Positions 8,886 through 18,939 are shown, counted from the first letter of the stretch. The stretch: DNA of 64,000 bases from Flammeovirgaceae bacterium UBA7330 (GCA_002471275.1 DKPQ01000017.1:496001-560000); one strand, 5' to 3'. Notes: a model not told the origin generated them from the sequence alone. Numbers and translations: made by a program.

Positions 8886-10142
8886 ATGGATTTATTTGAA
8901 AAATTACAGGCCAACAGGGGCCCATTAGGTAGCATTTCGCATATAGATGATAACTACTATATGTTTCCAATGCTCGAGGGTGAGATTGCACCTAGGATGC
9001 AATTCAAGGGTAAAACAGTCCTGACCTGGAGCTTAAATAACTATTTAGGCCTGGCCAATCATCCTGAAGTGAGAAAGGCGGATGCAGAGGCCGCAGAGAA
9101 ATATGGTTTGGGATATCCGATGGGTGCCCGAATGATGACTGGTAACACCAAGTACCATCACCAATTGGAAAATGAGCTAGCAGAATTCGTTGGAAAACCT
9201 GCTGGTTTGCTTCTGAATTACGGCTATCAGGGTGTACTATCCATTATCGATGCTTTGGTAGGTAGAAAAGATGTGATCGTGTATGATGCTGAGTGTCATG
9301 CCTGCATCATCGATGGTGTGAGACTACATATGGGCAAGCGATTTGTTTATCCACATAATGACATCAGTAACCTTGAATTGCAGCTCAAGCGCGCCGAGAA
9401 GATCACCAAGGAAACCGGAGGAGGAATCTTAGTCATCACTGAAGGTGTTTTTGGGATGTCTGGAAATACCGGTGATCTCAAAGGTATCGTGGAATTGAAA
9501 AAGAAATTTGATTTCAGACTGATGGTTGATGATGCTCATGGTTTTGGAACTATGGGAAAGAATGGTGCTGGTACTGCCGAACACTACGGAGTAACAGACG
9601 AAGTTGATATTTACTTTGCCACCTTCGCAAAATCAATGGCAAGCATAGGAGGATTCCTGGCTAGTGATCCAAAAGTATTGGATGTATTGAAATATAATTT
9701 GAGGTCACAGATTTTTGCCAAATCTCTACCTCTTGCAATTGTATTGGGTAATATTAAACGACTGGAGCTGATCAAGAAGCATCCTGAGTTTAAGGATAAC
9801 CTTTGGAAGATTGTCAATGCTTTACAGTCTGGGTTGAAGGAGATGGGACTAAATATTGGTACCACCAAATCACCTGTGACCCCGGTAGTATTGAGTGGTG
9901 ACCCTTTTGAGGCGGCAAACCTGATGAAGGACCTGAGATCAAACTACAATATTTTCTGCTCTGCGGTGGCTTACCCGGTTGTGCCAAAAGGAACAATTAT
10001 TGTGAGAATCATCCCAACAGCAGTACATACTTTGGATGATGTAAAAGAAACATTAAAAGTATTTGAAACAATTAAAGAAAAACTCCATGATGGAGTCTAC
10101 CTAAAAGAAGGTGAAAAAGGTGCTACTTTATTAGAAACATAG
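8886..10142 (+). CDS. PLP-dependent alpha-oxoamine synthase (serine/cysteate acyltransferase candidate)
   Basis: Fold-type I PLP enzyme of the family that condenses an amino acid with an acyl-CoA or acyl-ACP under decarboxylation (8-amino-7-oxononanoate synthase, 2-amino-3-ketobutyrate CoA ligase, serine palmitoyltransferase). The PLP lysine is Lys249 in TFAKSMASIGGF, the ring-stacking histidine is His138 in DAECHACIIDG, and the cofactor-binding DDAHGFG is at 215-221. The TFAKSMASIGG loop resembles sphingolipid/sulfonolipid acyltransferases more than biotin or threonine enzymes. The probable product is therefore a sphingoid or capnoid base of the Bacteroidota envelope. Substrate choice (serine or cysteate) is not determined by what I can see. 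No biotin genes are adjacent. Confidence 0.85.
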   Translation: MDLFEKLQANRGPLGSISHIDDNYYMFPMLEGEIAPRMQFKGKTVLTWSLNNYLGLANHPEVRKADAEAAEKYGLGYPMGARMMTGNTKYHHQLENELAEFVGKPAGLLLNYGYQGVLSIIDALVGRKDVIVYDAECHACIIDGVRLHMGKRFVYPHNDISNLELQLKRAEKITKETGGGILVITEGVFGMSGNTGDLKGIVELKKKFDFRLMVDDAHGFGTMGKNGAGTAEHYGVTDEVDIYFATFAKSMASIGGFLASDPKVLDVLKYNLRSQIFAKSLPLAIVLGNIKRLELIKKHPEFKDNLWKIVNALQSGLKEMGLNIGTTKSPVTPVVLSGDPFEAANLMKDLRSNYNIFCSAVAYPVVPKGTIIVRIIPTAVHTLDDVKETLKVFETIKEKLHDGVYLKEGEKGATLLET

Positions 10143-10230
10143 CTTTTTTCGCTGTTTTAGCTTGGATTTTGAACATTTTAGTTAAATTGCTCTATCGAAT
10201 AATTATCAGTAACCTTAAAGATTTATCAAT

Positions 10231-10404
10231 ATGAAAAGATTTGATGAAATAAAAGATTTATTAATGTCATTAGAAGGAGACTTCCAGAAATTTTATGATA
10301 AAGGAAATTCTGCTGCAGGAACCCGCGTAAGAAAAGGAATGCAGGATGTGAAAAATCTTGCACAAGAGATCAGAATTGAAGTTCAGGACATTAAGAACAA
10401 ATAA
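10231..10404 (+). CDS. Hc1-like small histone H1-type protein
   Basis: A 57-residue protein (MKRFDEIKDLLMSLEGDFQK at the N-terminus, ending QDIKNK). It matches the short protein conserved across Bacteroidota that is usually annotated as histone H1/Hc1-like after chlamydial Hc1. It is predicted to be almost entirely alpha-helical and carries several Lys/Arg residues, but it lacks the long Lys/Ala/Pro tail of Hc1. The DNA-binding role is therefore family assignment, not demonstrated. It sits 88 bases after the aminotransferase gene and is followed directly by a strong terminator, so the two may share a transcript. Confidence 0.85.
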   Translation: MKRFDEIKDLLMSLEGDFQKFYDKGNSAAGTRVRKGMQDVKNLAQEIRIEVQDIKNK

Positions 10405-10422
10405 TTAACGTCTAAATGTATC

Positions 10423-10449
10423 AAAAAAGGGGCCTGAGCCCCTTTTTTT
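10423..10449. terminator. Bidirectional intrinsic terminator
   Basis: Perfect GGGGC/GCCCC stem (10429-10433 with 10438-10442) around a CTGA loop, preceded by six A (10423-10428) and followed by seven T (10443-10449). The A and T tracts let it work on both strands, ending the Hc1 transcript on + and the ligA-dapA operon on -. It directly abuts the dapA stop codon. Confidence 0.9.
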
Positions 10450-11317
10450 ATGCGTTTTTCTTAAACTTTTCAAATAATTCTGCTGAGCCGCTTACCAGGG
10501 GCAACCTCACACAATCATCTATTATCCCATAGGCTTTCATGCCTACTTTGAGAGAGACCGGGTTACCTTCCAGGCTTACCAGTTCATAAGAAGTAATTAA
10601 TTTCTGGTTCAGCTTCATGGCCTGTCCGGTATTTCCTGCGAGTGCCACCTTCACCATTTCAGAAAATTCTGCCGGGAAAAGATTGGCAATCACAGAAATC
10701 ACACCATGAGCTCCCAGAGAGATCATCGGGAATGTAAGCCCATCATCTCCTGAGATAAGCATAAAATCATCAGCTGTATTGGCAACAATTTTGGCACACT
10801 GATTCAGATCCCCGCTGGCTTCCTTGATGCCAATAATATTAGGGTGTTTCGAAAGCTCAATGGTGGTTTCAGACGTCATGTTACTTCCTGTCCGTGATGG
10901 TACATTGTATAGAATCACTGGAAACTTACTAGTTTCTGCAAAACGCTGATAATGAGCAATGATACCTTTTTGAGAGGGTTTATTGTAATGTGGGCTGGAA
11001 GTTAGAATGGCGTCAATCGGGTAATCTGCCAGTGCTTGTACTTCTCTTTCCATGGCAACAGTATTGTTACCACCCAGGCCCATTACTACAGGAAGTTTTT
11101 TAATGTTGTTGCTGATGATAAATTCAAGGATTTTTAACTTTTCATCCCAATCTATTGTAGCTGCTTCTCCGGTACTTCCCAATACTACCAGGTAATCCAC
11201 CTTGCCGGTAGAAACATGTTCTAATACCTTTTTAAGGCCCTGAAAATCAATTGTTAAGTCTTTATTAAATGGAGTGACCAGTGCTACTCCCGTACCTTTC
11301 AATTTTTCCTGTAACAT
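10448..11317 (-). CDS. dapA: 4-hydroxy-tetrahydrodipicolinate synthase
   Basis: First committed enzyme of lysine and diaminopimelate synthesis, condensing pyruvate with aspartate semialdehyde. The Schiff-base lysine is in IIGIKEASGD, the proton-relay tyrosine in ILYNVPSRTG, and the substrate-loop GSTGEAATI is present. The frame is open to 11353, but the ATG at 11317 begins at the conserved MLQEKLKGTGVALVTPF and lies 1 base after the stop of the preceding gene. This gives 289 residues, the normal length. It is the last gene of ligA-DUF6913-dapA. Confidence 0.96.
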   Translation of the reverse strand: MLQEKLKGTGVALVTPFNKDLTIDFQGLKKVLEHVSTGKVDYLVVLGSTGEAATIDWDEKLKILEFIISNNIKKLPVVMGLGGNNTVAMEREVQALADYPIDAILTSSPHYNKPSQKGIIAHYQRFAETSKFPVILYNVPSRTGSNMTSETTIELSKHPNIIGIKEASGDLNQCAKIVANTADDFMLISGDDGLTFPMISLGAHGVISVIANLFPAEFSEMVKVALAGNTGQAMKLNQKLITSYELVSLEGNPVSLKVGMKAYGIIDDCVRLPLVSGSAELFEKFKKNA

Positions 11318-11318
11318 T

Positions 11319-11813
11319 TTATATCTTTTTGAGATACCTGAGGATCTCCCCACTCACAAATTTATTGTTATCATCCACTTGCACCATCATCTCATAGAAA
11401 TGTTTGCGCTCAGGATTCATTACCCCAATGCGTGCCGGGGCATTGGTCAATGAGCTGATATAATCCAGAAGATAGTGCCCGGAATCATCAAAACAGAGCA
11501 AAAAATCAAAATCCTGCTTGAGGAAATGATCCAACTCAGGTGATTTTATCTGGCCGATAGCGTTGATTTGAGAAGCCTTAAACCAGGGAGACATTTGATG
11601 CCCCTTCGGTTTCCTCAGAAAGTAGATTTTCGATACTTTCTTGCCTTCGTTTTTCAACTCTTCAACCACCTTGTTGATACTTTCTTCATTTTCAAAGTCT
11701 TCCTGAATGATCAATCCGATATGTCTGGACTGGTTAAATTCAATCCATGATTTAATCTTTCTGTTCCTTTCATTTCTGGAAGTTCTGTAGCCTATGATTA
11801 GTTTTTTAATCAT
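11319..11813 (-). CDS. DUF6913-type conserved Bacteroidota protein
   Basis: A 164-residue cytosolic protein without signal peptide or membrane segment. From memory it matches the Bacteroidota family labelled DUF6913, whose members commonly sit beside dapA; function is unknown. Visible features are a basic N-terminus (KKLIIGYRTSRNERNRKIKSW), alternating beta-strand/helix segments (HIGLIIQEDF, FDFLLCFDDSGHYLLDYI) suggesting a Rossmann-like or glycosyltransferase-like fold, and RIGVMNPERKHFYEMMV near the end. The ATG overlaps the ligA stop (ATGA) and its stop is 1 base before dapA, so expression is coupled to both. Confidence 0.8.
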   Translation of the reverse strand: MIKKLIIGYRTSRNERNRKIKSWIEFNQSRHIGLIIQEDFENEESINKVVEELKNEGKKVSKIYFLRKPKGHQMSPWFKASQINAIGQIKSPELDHFLKQDFDFLLCFDDSGHYLLDYISSLTNAPARIGVMNPERKHFYEMMVQVDDNNKFVSGEILRYLKKI

Positions 11814-13864
11814 TTTCGGTTGATCAATTCATTAAATTCCTTTTCGGAAAGTATGGTTACTCCATTTTTCTCTGCTTTTTCCCTTTTAGCTGGTCCCATA
11901 TTTTCTCCTGCTACCAGAAAGTCGGTATTGCCGGAGACGCTGCTGCTTACCTTACCACCGAGGCTCTTGATAAGCTTTTTTAAATCTTCTCTGTCGATTG
12001 TTTCAAAGACACCCGAGATCACAAAAGATTTACCTGCTAAAGTATCATTTTGCTCCGTTGCATCCTCACTATTCACCTCAAAGTTTAGTCCTGCATCTTT
12101 CAATTTCTTAACAATCTGAATGTTTTCAGGGTCTTTGAAATAGTTAACCACACTTTCTGCTATTCTATCGCCTATTTCATGTACTGAAATGATCTCATCA
12201 AACGAGGCATTTTGTAGTTGCTCAATAGTTTTGAAATGCGCGACCAACTTTTCTGCCACGGTCTTACCCACATACCGGATGCTCAATCCAAAGAGCACAT
12301 TATCGAATGGTATGCTTTTGGATTTTTCAAGTGCATCTACAATATTCCTGGCGGTTTTCTCTTTGATCGATCGCACTTTTGTGTCTCCCGTGACCGGGTC
12401 TGTCTCCTCAAATTTTAGCTCATTGAGGTCTTCAAAAGTGAGCGAATAGAGGTCGCCAATGTTTTTTATTAGCCCTTTGCTATACAGTCCCCTGATGGTA
12501 TTGGGACCCAGGTTACTAATATCCATGGCATTTCGGGAGATAAAATGCTCAATCCTGCCTCTTACCTGAGGTGGGCACCCGGTAAAATTAGGACAATAAT
12601 GGACAGCTTCACCTTCTTTTCTTTCCAGCTCCGTACCACATTCCGGACAGCGATCAATGTATTTTAATTTTTTAGTATCAGCTCTCTTTTCCAGGATTAC
12701 CCCTGTGATCTTTGGAATGATCTCACCACCTTTTTCCACAGCCACATAGTCACCAATGCGTACATCCAATCGCTCAATTTCATTGGCATTGTGTAAGGAG
12801 GCCCGTTTTACCGTTGTGCCGGCAAGCAGCACGGGTTGTAATTCGGCCACGGGGGTAATGGCTCCGGTACGTCCAACCTGGTAGGTGATCCCATTGAGGA
12901 GGGTCACTGCTCCCTCTGCTTTGTATTTATAGGCGATGGCCCACCGTGGACTCTTAGCAGTAAAACCCAGCTCTTTCTGTTGATCGGAGTTATTGACCTT
13001 GAGGACTACACCATCCGTTTCGACAGGCAGAACATGTCTTTTTTGATCCCATTCACTGATGTATTCAAATACTTCTTCAATGTCTTTGCACTTGCGGTAC
13101 GTTTGCGAAACATTGAATTGTAGCTTCTCCAGCAATTGAATGGCATCTGAATGGGTTTTAGGTTCCAGGTTTTCACCGAGTAAGGAATAAAGGAAACAGT
13201 CTAGGTTTCTGCTTGCCACCACGGAGGAATCCTGCATTTTCAGTGTCCCACTGGTCGTATTTCGAGGATTTGCCAACAATGCTTCACCCGCTTCTGCACG
13301 AGATTTATTTAGCTCCTCGAAAACCTTTTTAGGCATAAAAACTTCTCCCCGAACTTCAAATACAGGGGGGTAATCTTTAGCGGCAATTTTCAAAGGAATG
13401 GATCGAATGGTTTTGACATTATTGGTTACATCATCTCCTTTTTCTCCGTCCCCCCGGGTAACAGCCTGTTTTAATATACCATCTTCATAAAGCAAACTAA
13501 TTGCCACACCATCAAACTTAAGCTCGCAGAAATATTCATAATCGTTACTCCCCAGGCCCTTGGCTACTCGCTGATCAAAATCACTCAACTCCTCTTTTGA
13601 GTAGGTGTTGCCGAGCGAAAGCATCGGGTATTTGTGGTATACCGTATTAAAGGTTTTTGTAATGGTGCCACCTACACGCTGAGTAGGGGAGTCTTCGCGC
13701 TTGAGTTCAGGATGTTCTTTTTCCAGGGATTCCAGCTCTTTGAGCATCTGATCAAATTCATAATCAGATACCTCTGAAGTGCTTTCCTGATAGTATAAAT
13801 AATTTAACCTGTTGAGGCGGTCGGTGAGTTCGTCTATTCTGTTCTTTACTTCAGGTGAAGGCAT
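11810..13864 (-). CDS. ligA: NAD-dependent DNA ligase
   Basis: Seals nicks in replication and repair using NAD+. The 684-residue protein has the full LigA layout. It comprises the Ia domain with Tyr residues near the N-terminus, the adenylation domain with nucleophile Lys116 in CELKFDGVAIS, an OB fold, a four-Cys zinc finger (CPEC...HYCPNFTGC), helix-hairpin-helix repeats and a C-terminal BRCT domain (LAGKSFVISGVFETIDREDL). Length and motifs are normal. It is first in the operon with the DUF6913 gene and dapA, joined by a 4-base overlap. Confidence 0.98.
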   Translation of the reverse strand: MPSPEVKNRIDELTDRLNRLNYLYYQESTSEVSDYEFDQMLKELESLEKEHPELKREDSPTQRVGGTITKTFNTVYHKYPMLSLGNTYSKEELSDFDQRVAKGLGSNDYEYFCELKFDGVAISLLYEDGILKQAVTRGDGEKGDDVTNNVKTIRSIPLKIAAKDYPPVFEVRGEVFMPKKVFEELNKSRAEAGEALLANPRNTTSGTLKMQDSSVVASRNLDCFLYSLLGENLEPKTHSDAIQLLEKLQFNVSQTYRKCKDIEEVFEYISEWDQKRHVLPVETDGVVLKVNNSDQQKELGFTAKSPRWAIAYKYKAEGAVTLLNGITYQVGRTGAITPVAELQPVLLAGTTVKRASLHNANEIERLDVRIGDYVAVEKGGEIIPKITGVILEKRADTKKLKYIDRCPECGTELERKEGEAVHYCPNFTGCPPQVRGRIEHFISRNAMDISNLGPNTIRGLYSKGLIKNIGDLYSLTFEDLNELKFEETDPVTGDTKVRSIKEKTARNIVDALEKSKSIPFDNVLFGLSIRYVGKTVAEKLVAHFKTIEQLQNASFDEIISVHEIGDRIAESVVNYFKDPENIQIVKKLKDAGLNFEVNSEDATEQNDTLAGKSFVISGVFETIDREDLKKLIKSLGGKVSSSVSGNTDFLVAGENMGPAKREKAEKNGVTILSEKEFNELINRK

Positions 13865-13985
13865 GGAATTGGGTTGTTCTCACAAAACTAATAACTCCCA
13901 AAATATGAACAGCATCTTATGCGCATTGAAAGTCGCTTTATTGAGATAGAAATGAAAAAGCTGGCATCTTCAAAATAAATTTTGA

Positions 13986-13993
13986 TACCTTTG
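13986..13993 (+). promoter_or_regulatory. -7 promoter element upstream of the PKD protein gene
   Basis: TACCTTTG fits the Bacteroidota -7 consensus TAnnTTTG and lies 100 bases before the GTG start at 14094. No convincing TTTG is found 19-21 bases upstream, so only the -7 box is claimed. Confidence 0.35.
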
Positions 13994-14093
13994 CAATAAT
14001 CAGCCTGTCTTTCATGTTTCTTAATTAATAGTCGATCGCCGCATTTTAGTTTTTCTAAAATGTGAATAATTCAATATTTAATATTATTATTCT

Positions 14094-17000
14094 GTGGCGA
14101 GATTTATACTAGCAGCATTATTTTCTTTTCATTGTTTCAGTCAGGTATTTGGGCAGTGCAGTGCGCTCAGGCAACAACGTAACCTGAGTTTTAATACCGA
14201 TAGGGATTGTGCTCCTGTGACGGTAACTGACTTTACTATCACCTATTTCTTCAATGTTCCCCAGGATCCAAACACCATATCTATACGATTTCAATGGAAT
14301 GATCCTGGAAATAATGTAGACATCTACGGATTGGGAGATCCCCAGTTTTCTGTTGGTGGTGGGGATATGGAGTTCACTGCAGCGGGTACTTTTGTATACC
14401 CTGAGAATGAAGATTGTCTGTTTGAACCCACGGCACATATTCTGGTGAATGGAGTAGCTTGTGAGACTTCAGAACAAATCCAATTGGTTTCTTCGTGGTC
14501 CAATGACAATGATTTTGGGGGTGATCTTTTGATAAACCCTGATCCTTACGCGGTTTGTTTCAATAATCCTATTGTCAATGCTGTCCTTGATGACAATTCT
14601 ACATTCAATTGTAACATCAATGATGAGCCGGATAATCCCAACCGGTTGGCCAGACATACACAATTTGTTTACGGGACGAATCATGATCCTTCAAACTCTA
14701 TCCGTAATCTGACATTGGAAAATGGGGGTACCATTAACCTGACAGATGGTAGTGCCAATTTATCTTCAACCACAACTCGAAATGGAGTAACCGGTGCTTA
14801 TTTCGGACCGATAGTAGAAATTCCCTTCACTGCAGATGGACCAAATATGTCCACATTTCCAATGAATGCACCTGCAGATATCAATAATGCGGTTGGAAGC
14901 GAGTTTGAAATTACCTTATACAATTGGAATACCTGTAATCCATATAATGGTGATCCTTTAAATCCCAACTATAATGAGGCCGTTTCTACTACGGGGTATA
15001 TCAGGATTGTAGCACTACCCAATCCGGATTTTCAGACCAGGGTCAACGATGCGAGCGGAAATATCCAAACCATCTTTTGTATTGGCGAGCCCATTTACTT
15101 TGAAAACCTCACTGCCGGTGCCAATAGTTACAGGTGGGAGTTTTATGCAGATGATACCGATGCTACTTTAGTTTCATCCAGCACGGCAAATAGCCCAACA
15201 TTTACCTATGATGTGTTTGGTGATAAGCTCATCCGGTTAATTGCGGAGGATCCCAATGCTCAGGGCTCTTGTGAGGTCATTGTGGAAAAAATCATTTCCC
15301 TGTCACCATCAACCACTGCCACCATAGAGCTATACGAACCTACTTTTACCACGCAGATTGAACCCCGGTTCTGTCAATCTGATGGTTCGGACATTTTCAC
15401 GGTCGGGTTTAGGGACGCCACCACCAATATAGAACCCAATTCAGAATGGAGATGGGAGTTTTATGATGAGAATGGAGCTTTTGTGGAAAGTCTTCCTGCA
15501 GCAGGATTTGGACCTCAGAACACCGATTTTACCAGAACTTACAGCACACCCGGGCAATACCTGGTAAGATTAACTGCCCGGAATAATGCTTCCAATTGCC
15601 AGACTGTGGATGAAAAAATCATCACCATCTATGATAGTCCGGCAGCCAATTTTATGGCAAACGAGGTTTGTGAAGGTGAAAGAACTAGGTTCAGTGAAAT
15701 CGCCGATGAGTTGTCGGGTATTGCCCCAAGGATCGACGGGGATTACATCGATTCCTGGCATTGGGACTTTAGTTATAATGGGACTTTCAGAACTGAGCTG
15801 ATCAATACAGACAGCGCTGCATTTGAATGGTTTCTGGACGGCTCAGACATTGTCACAGGGAATGAACCATCCATTTCTGTGGCCGGGACTTACCAGGTGG
15901 CTTTGCGGGTGACCACAGCCCTGGGGCTTTGCTCCGATATTTTTGTGAGAGACGTGATTGTCCAGCCATCCCCAGAACCCATTCTTGACAGTGATTACTC
16001 CAGCCCTATATGCGCCAATGATTCGTTAACCATTTACAATAATTCAGATTTATCAGATGGAAATTACTTTCTCACCATTTCAGATGGCACATCCACTGAC
16101 TCTGTTTCTTTTGACAGGGTAGATACCACAATGGTATTTAGCAATTTATCAGGTGTTGAAAAGACCTATAGCATGGTGCTCCACGGGATTTCAAACCTTG
16201 GGTGTCTCGCTAAATCAGATAGCCTGGAGGTTACGGTTTTACCCACATTTCCTTCATCTTTTACAGACATAAACTACAATCCTATCGGGAGTAATTGTTC
16301 CCCATGGGAAAGCACATTACAGGTTGGGGAATCTACTCAGTCTCTAAATCCGGATGCATACATATGGTCAATTGCTCAACAGGGAACTTTACTCCCAGGA
16401 TACCCTGTGACAAAAAATGCCGGTGATGCTGCTTTTCATTCCCTGGATTATACCGTAGAGAACAACAGTGGAACCAACCAGGTCTATCAAATCAATTTAG
16501 AGGTAGTGAAATCCGGAATCTGTGTAGAAAACAGTCAGGTGAATGTGGTGATAAATCCGGTGCCTTCCGCAGATTTTGAAATACGGGAGCGTGATTCCTG
16601 TGCTTACAAGGTTTTTGAGTTGGAGGCTACTCAAAAAGGATTGACTTATTATTGGAGCTTTGATCCTGAACCTGATCAATGGGTAAATGACGGTGATGTA
16701 CAGCTATTGATGTACAATCGTCCGCCTGTCGGCAGCTCCAATCTTAATACTCAGTTTAGTTTATCTACAGAAAATCTAGTGAATTGTATGAGTGAAGAAC
16801 TGACTCAAAGTGAAGTGGTAGAGGCCAGTGAGGCGGCCATACTTATAGACTTTGATTTGGTACCAGATACCCTGACCCTCCCAGACAACAATACCGTGGA
16901 TATAGTCAATAACAGCAATACTGGAGTGGGTTGGGAATATCACTGGGACTTTGGGGACGGCAATACCCAAGACATCAGAGACCCGTTGACACACCAATAT

Positions 17001-17894
17001 AATGAGCCTGGGAGCTATCAGGTAACGCTAAGCATTACCAATGCATTCTGTAGTGAAAGTCTGAGTAAGTCAATTATTGTAAATCCATCGGATCCTGTAG
17101 TTGATTTTACCGCTGACCCACGAACTGGGTGCAGGCCTTTGGTAGTAAGTTTCACTGATCTGTCTGAAAATACAGACAGGAATACCTACCGATGGGATTT
17201 TGGTGATGGCATTACTTCCGGTGAGGTAAGCCCATTGCATACCTATAGCAAGGCTGGTACTTACACAGTAACGCTCTATGCAGAGAATACAACGGGAGGG
17301 TCTGATACAGAGACGAGGGAATTTTATATTGAGGTGTTACCTACGCCAATCGCTGATTTTGTTGCAAATCCTGCTACCGTCCTGATACCAGATCAGGAAG
17401 TCTTTTTCAGAAACCTGTCCATCAACGCTGATCGCTATGAATGGGACTTTGGGGATGGAAGCACTTCTATTGAGGAAAATCCTGTTCACACATATGAACA
17501 GGAAGGAAAATATGGAGTTTCACTGATCGCTCAAAATGCTCTGGGTTGTGCAGATACACTGGCTTATGAGGGTTTGATAGCTGCCACCAAAGGTGGTACG
17601 GTCAAAGTGCCTAATGCATTTTCACCAAGCCCTGATGTTTCGGAGAGTGGGGGCAATAATAACTCCATCAATGATGTGTTCCTGCCTCGGGTAGAAGGGG
17701 CTCAAACGTTTAAAATGCTCATTTACAACAAATGGGGGGAATTACTCTTTGAGTCAGACAATCAACAGACGGGCTGGAATGGGTATTACAAAGGAAAACT
17801 CATGCCAACGGATGTGTATGTATATCGATTGGAAATCATTTTTAGCGATGGTCGGGAAGCCATCCGAATAGGGGACGTAACATTAGTCAGATAG
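14094..17894 (+). CDS. Giant secreted PKD-domain protein with gliding/type IX C-terminal domain
   Basis: A 1266-residue cell-surface protein, probably an adhesin or polymer-binding protein. A signal peptide (1-20, cut before QCSAL) follows a GTG start. The body holds degenerate Ig/PKD-like repeats (YRWEFYADD, WRWEFYDENG, WHWDFSYNG). Three canonical PKD domains come late, each with WDFGDG and a THQY/HTY turn, at roughly 970-1170. The end (VPNAFSPSPD, then YNKWGELLFES, then GWNGYYKGKLMPTDVYVYRLEI) is the gliding-motility-associated C-terminal domain (TIGR04131-like, type B). It directs export and attachment by the type IX system. The PorP/SprF gene begins at the base after the stop, as is usual for this protein pair. 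Confidence 0.93.
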   Translation: MARFILAALFSFHCFSQVFGQCSALRQQRNLSFNTDRDCAPVTVTDFTITYFFNVPQDPNTISIRFQWNDPGNNVDIYGLGDPQFSVGGGDMEFTAAGTFVYPENEDCLFEPTAHILVNGVACETSEQIQLVSSWSNDNDFGGDLLINPDPYAVCFNNPIVNAVLDDNSTFNCNINDEPDNPNRLARHTQFVYGTNHDPSNSIRNLTLENGGTINLTDGSANLSSTTTRNGVTGAYFGPIVEIPFTADGPNMSTFPMNAPADINNAVGSEFEITLYNWNTCNPYNGDPLNPNYNEAVSTTGYIRIVALPNPDFQTRVNDASGNIQTIFCIGEPIYFENLTAGANSYRWEFYADDTDATLVSSSTANSPTFTYDVFGDKLIRLIAEDPNAQGSCEVIVEKIISLSPSTTATIELYEPTFTTQIEPRFCQSDGSDIFTVGFRDATTNIEPNSEWRWEFYDENGAFVESLPAAGFGPQNTDFTRTYSTPGQYLVRLTARNNASNCQTVDEKIITIYDSPAANFMANEVCEGERTRFSEIADELSGIAPRIDGDYIDSWHWDFSYNGTFRTELINTDSAAFEWFLDGSDIVTGNEPSISVAGTYQVALRVTTALGLCSDIFVRDVIVQPSPEPILDSDYSSPICANDSLTIYNNSDLSDGNYFLTISDGTSTDSVSFDRVDTTMVFSNLSGVEKTYSMVLHGISNLGCLAKSDSLEVTVLPTFPSSFTDINYNPIGSNCSPWESTLQVGESTQSLNPDAYIWSIAQQGTLLPGYPVTKNAGDAAFHSLDYTVENNSGTNQVYQINLEVVKSGICVENSQVNVVINPVPSADFEIRERDSCAYKVFELEATQKGLTYYWSFDPEPDQWVNDGDVQLLMYNRPPVGSSNLNTQFSLSTENLVNCMSEELTQSEVVEASEAAILIDFDLVPDTLTLPDNNTVDIVNNSNTGVGWEYHWDFGDGNTQDIRDPLTHQYNEPGSYQVTLSITNAFCSESLSKSIIVNPSDPVVDFTADPRTGCRPLVVSFTDLSENTDRNTYRWDFGDGITSGEVSPLHTYSKAGTYTVTLYAENTTGGSDTETREFYIEVLPTPIADFVANPATVLIPDQEVFFRNLSINADRYEWDFGDGSTSIEENPVHTYEQEGKYGVSLIAQNALGCADTLAYEGLIAATKGGTVKVPNAFSPSPDVSESGGNNNSINDVFLPRVEGAQTFKMLIYNKWGELLFESDNQQTGWNGYYKGKLMPTDVYVYRLEIIFSDGREAIRIGDVTLVR

Positions 17895-18914
17895 ATGTTG
17901 AAACAGCTACTTTTTACCAGCTTATTTATCATTTTGTTCATCAGAGCAAATGGTCAGGACATACAATATTCGCAGTATTACGCCAATCCGCTATATTTGA
18001 ATCCGGCATTTAGCGGTTCCACAAACATGCACAGACTGGTGGTAAACCACCGGCTACAATGGCCCAATCTCCCCAAAGCGTTTGCTAATTATTCGGCTTC
18101 ATACGATTACAATGCGACAGGTCTGAATAGCGGCTTTGGATTGTTGATTAATTCAGATGTTGCCGGGTCAGCATCATTGCGATCAAATCTGGTTTCCTTC
18201 AATTATGCATATAACATTCAGCTTCAGGATAAGTGGGTGATCAAGCCAGCTGTAGCCTTCGGGTGGGTAAACAGGACCATAGACTATGAAAAACTTGTCT
18301 TTGGAGACCAGATTGATTTCGGAATGGATGGAGCACCTACACAGGATCCGGCTATTTCATCTATTGAAGCTAATTCTTACATGGACATTGCTACGGGTTT
18401 TTTAGCATATAATCAAAACTTCTGGTTTGGCTTTTCTGTATTTCATGTAAATGAACCAAATAACTCATTGATCAATGGTCAGAGCATTGTTCCCATGAAA
18501 TTCAGCATACATTCCGGGACCCGGTTTGAGCTGGGGAATAGAGCCTTTAGGTCTGTAAGGAAAGTAAGTTTAGCTCCAGGGTTCATTTATAAGCGGCAGG
18601 GAGATAACCAGCAGCTGGATGTGGGTACCTCGATTTATACTGAGCCTATCCTTTTTGGAGTTTGGTATCGGGGAGTGCCCTTTACAAGAAATGTAGCTGG
18701 TTTCCTCAACCAGGATGCTGTGGTCTTTGTACTTGGCGTTGAATTTAAGCAAATTCAGTTTGGCTATAGTTTCGATGCTAACATATCAGGCTTAGGACCC
18801 GAGACGGGCGGGGCACATGAATTTTCTCTCCAGTATAATTTCGAAACAGCCTCTAACCCCAACAAGGTAAGTAGGCGAAAAAAATTCCTTCCTTGTCCGG
18901 CATTCTTCAAGTAA
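17895..18914 (+). CDS. PorP/SprF-family type IX secretion outer-membrane protein
   Basis: A 339-residue outer-membrane beta-barrel with signal peptide (1-20, ending ANGQ). The family hallmark QDIQYSQYYANPLYLNPAFSG is at the mature N-terminus. SprF-type proteins act with one particular large type B substrate to fix it on the surface. The ATG follows directly after the TAG of the PKD protein gene, so this copy should serve that protein. The barrel continues to about residue 325, followed by a basic tail (SRRKKF). Confidence 0.95.
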   Translation: MLKQLLFTSLFIILFIRANGQDIQYSQYYANPLYLNPAFSGSTNMHRLVVNHRLQWPNLPKAFANYSASYDYNATGLNSGFGLLINSDVAGSASLRSNLVSFNYAYNIQLQDKWVIKPAVAFGWVNRTIDYEKLVFGDQIDFGMDGAPTQDPAISSIEANSYMDIATGFLAYNQNFWFGFSVFHVNEPNNSLINGQSIVPMKFSIHSGTRFELGNRAFRSVRKVSLAPGFIYKRQGDNQQLDVGTSIYTEPILFGVWYRGVPFTRNVAGFLNQDAVVFVLGVEFKQIQFGYSFDANISGLGPETGGAHEFSLQYNFETASNPNKVSRRKKFLPCPAFFK

Positions 18915-18939
18915 TGGAGGTGTATTTGGCTGATTGTTA

